Assembly: GCA_027335965.1 (NCBI GenBank)
Contig: DAHWGZ010000032.1
Coordinates: forward strand, 5,305-14,399
From: Acidiferrobacter sp.
Lineage (GTDB): Bacteria > Pseudomonadota > Gammaproteobacteria > Acidiferrobacterales > Acidiferrobacteraceae
Reading direction: 5' to 3'
DNA: 9,095 nt
In this document: piece by piece, positions 5,739-9,095 of the stretch
Layout: each line of letters starts with the position of its first letter
Numbering within the stretch: the stretch's first letter is position 1
Notes under the pieces: model-generated
The model's input: only the letters and a program-made list of their open reading frames with translations
Told to the model about the DNA's origin: nothing
The model's database searches: none
Program-made: the position numbers and the translations under genes

Positions 5739-7941
5739 GGCCCGGCGGACAGATCGATCAGACCGCGCACGGCCTCCGGCAGGGCCTTGCCGCGCGTCCC
5801 GCGCGCCCCCTGGAAGCGGCGCCGCTCGGCAGGAGACAGGGTGAGCGTGCGGCGAGCGCCCGCCAGCACGAGCGGCTGCGTGGGGGCACCCGAGGCCACG
5901 GCCACCAGCTTTTCCCCTTGCGCGTCCAGAAGCCTCACGCCACGCCCCTTGGGCATCACCGGCAGATCGGCCTCGGCCAGCACCAACAGGCGGCTCGCGG
6001 TGGCGCATGCCACCCAACCGCCCTTGACCACAAGCACGGGCCTCAGAAGCGATGCCCCCTCATCGAGCCGCACGACCGCCTTGCCGGCCTTGGCGCGCGT
6101 CTGAAGATCGGCAAGAGGGACCTTGAAGCCCTGCCCGCCATCGGCCACCACCAGCGCCTCATCCGCGTCCTCGCCCATCAATACGCCCTGGAACGCCACC
6201 CCGGGGCCCGGCTCCAAGGTCTTTGACAAGGGCTCGCCAAAGCCCCGCGCCGATGGCAGCTTATGCGCGAGCACCGCGTAGCTGCGCCCGGCGCCGTCGA
6301 GGAAGATCGCGGCCTGCGTGCTCCGGCCGCGCGCCGCCTGACGGAAGCCGTCACCGGTGCGATACGACAGCGCCGCGCCGTCGACCTCGTGGCCACGCGC
6401 CTGGCGCACCCAGCCATTGGCCGAGAGCACCACGGTCACGGGTTCGGCGGCCAGATCGCCGGGCGCGATCGGGCGGGCCACCGGCCTTTCGCGCAGCGGC
6501 GAACGGCGATCGTCGCCATAGTCCTTGGCGTCGCGCTCGATCTCGTCTTTCACGAAACGTCTCAATCGCGCCTGCGAACCGAGCAGGCGCTCAAGGCCTG
6601 CGCGCTCGCGCGACAGTCGGTCATGCTCCTCCTTGAGCCTGATCTCCTCGAGGCGGGCGAGTTGGCGCAGGCGCATCTCCAGGACCGCGTCGGCCTGGCG
6701 CTCGCTCAAGGCAAATCGCGCCATGAGGGCCTCGCGGGGCTCGTCCTCGCTGCGAATGAGGCGTATCACCTCATCGAGGTGGTCGAAGATCGTGAGCAAC
6801 CCCTCGAGGATGTGCAGGCGGTCGCTGATCTTCTCGAGGCGGTAGGCGAGCCTCTTGCGGACCGTATCCACGCGGAACACGAGCCACTCCGAGAGCAGGT
6901 CGCGCAGACCATAGACGCGCGGCCGTCCATCCGACCCTATGAGGTTCAGATTGACGCGATAACTCTTCTCGAGATCCGTGGTCGCAAACAGATGGCCCAT
7001 GAGCGCCTCGACATCCACGCGGCTTGTGCGCGGAACGATGACGAGCCTCGTCGGATTCTCGTGATCCGATTCATCACGCAAATCCTCGACCATCGGCAGC
7101 TTCTTGTTGCGCATCTGCTCGGCGATCTGTTCGAGTATCCGCGACCCCGACGCCTGGTGCGGCAGGGCGGTGACGACGATGGCGCCATCCTCCTGTTCCC
7201 AGGTGGCACGCGCGCGCACGGACCCGCTCCCGCTTCGGTAGAAGGCGATGATGTCCTCGCGCGGCGTCACGATCTCGGCGCCGGTCGGATAATCAGGCCC
7301 CAGCACATGCTCGCAAAGCGCCTCGACGGATGCCTTGGGGTCGTCCAGGAGCCGCACGCAGGCCGCGGCAATCTCGCGCACGTTATGCGGCGGTATATCG
7401 GTGGCCATGCCGACGGCGATGCCGGCTCCGCCGTTTAGCAAGACATGCGGCAGGCGCGCCGGCAGGACGCGCGGCTCATCCATCGTCCCATCGAAATTCG
7501 GCACCCAATCGACGGTGCCCTGGCCGAGCTCGGCGAGCAGCATCTCGGCAAAGCGCGACAGGCGCGCCTCGGTGTAGCGCATCGCCGCAAAGGACTTGGG
7601 GTCATCCGGCGACCCCCAGTTGCCCTGGCCATCCACCAGCGGGTAGCGATAACTGAAGGGCTGGGCCATGAGCACCATGGCCTCATAGCAGGCGGTGTCG
7701 CCGTGGGGATGGAACTTGCCCAGGCAATCGCCGACGGTGCGCGCCGACTTCTTGAACTTGGCGCCGGCGGCGAGCGCGAGCTCCGACATCGCGTAGACGA
7801 TGCGCCGCTGCACGGGCTTCAAGCCATCGCCGATATGGGGCAGGGCGCGATCCAGGATGACGTACATCGAATAATCGAGGTAGGCCTTCTCGGTGAACGC
7901 CACGACCGGCATCTGTTCGCTCAAAAGTTCGGTCTGCTCCA

Positions 7942-7942
<1 letters not shown>
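5735..7942 (-). CDS. parC: DNA topoisomerase IV subunit A
   Basis: A 735-residue subunit that cuts and rejoins DNA in topoisomerase IV, which unlinks replicated chromosomes. The N-terminal breakage-reunion domain has [29 protein letters not shown] (20-48 region), the quinolone-region loop [19 protein letters not shown] (76-94), and [11 protein letters not shown] with catalytic Tyr123 (Tyr120 in E. coli). A long helical, charged stretch (about 355-470) forms the coiled coil and gate. A beta-pinwheel follows (about 490-725) with PKGRGVRLL near the end. No GyrA box (QRRGGKG) is seen, which favours ParC over GyrA, as does the adjacent parE. Thr83 sits where E. coli ParC has Ser80, while Glu87 (E. 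coli Glu84) is kept. The ATG at 7942 is chosen over upstream in-frame starts because it shares one base with the parE stop (TGATG), follows a GGAGGT ribosome site inside parE, and gives a family-like N-terminus. Length is close to E. coli ParC (752). Confidence 0.97.

Positions 7943-9095
<1,153 letters not shown>

Noticed and set aside
4941..6017. Long N-terminal extension of truA (358 codons)
   Set aside because: The first 92 residues are parC in another frame and resemble no protein. The conserved TruA N-terminus starts at the GTG at 5738.
6263..7438. 391-codon plus-strand frame opposite parC
   Set aside because: It mirrors the helical and gate-domain coding sequence of parC. Antisense of parC codons explains the apparent protein-like composition, and there is no ribosome site.

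Overview
The window is GC-rich bacterial chromosome of ordinary coding density. It holds seven protein-coding genes I can support, two of them cut by the window edges. The ParE/ParC pair (rather than GyrB/GyrA), a BCP-type peroxiredoxin followed by a PIN-PhoH protein, and an E. coli-like ArsB/ArsR pair together suggest a GC-rich gammaproteobacterium. An acidophilic or sulfur/iron-oxidising chemolithotroph is possible, but that is only a guess from the gene mix. No rRNA, tRNA, CRISPR array, transposase or phage gene was seen.

Layout from left to right. Positions 1-753 (minus) are the N-terminal 251 codons of a soluble, multi-HAMP sensor kinase-type protein that starts with GTG and runs off the left edge. 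A GC-rich intergenic region of about 457 bp follows (754-1210). It holds iterated CGGTGCCG motifs, a perfect hairpin and one doubtful small ORF. It separates the kinase from a divergent two-gene plus-strand unit: bcp (peroxiredoxin, 1211-1687) and a PIN-PhoH ATPase (1687-3075), which overlap by one base (TAATG). phoH converges on the minus-strand arsenite resistance operon arsR-arsB (4856 to 3099). The arsR promoter is an AT-rich island with a perfect 9-4-9 inverted repeat, a consensus TATAAT box, and so little space before the GTG start that the message is probably leaderless. Upstream of arsR, on the same strand, is a tightly packed housekeeping unit, parE-parC-truA (right edge to 4941). Its start and stop codons overlap at both junctions.

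How the genes work together. ParE and ParC are the two subunits of topoisomerase IV, which unlinks daughter chromosomes, and their overlap fits balanced synthesis. TruA (tRNA pseudouridine synthase) appears to be translationally coupled behind ParC. ArsR should repress its own operon until As(III)/Sb(III) binds, and ArsB would then export the metalloid; no arsenate reductase is present in the window. Bcp removes hydroperoxides, and its physical coupling to a PIN-PhoH protein (a predicted RNA-directed NTPase plus ribonuclease domain) is an unexplained but probably functional pairing.

Most of the window is ordinary core genome. The observations most worth a second look are the compact leaderless arsR control region, the missing canonical resolving cysteine in the peroxiredoxin, and the repeat-bearing intergenic region between the kinase and bcp. 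I found nothing that clearly qualifies as a new biological system.
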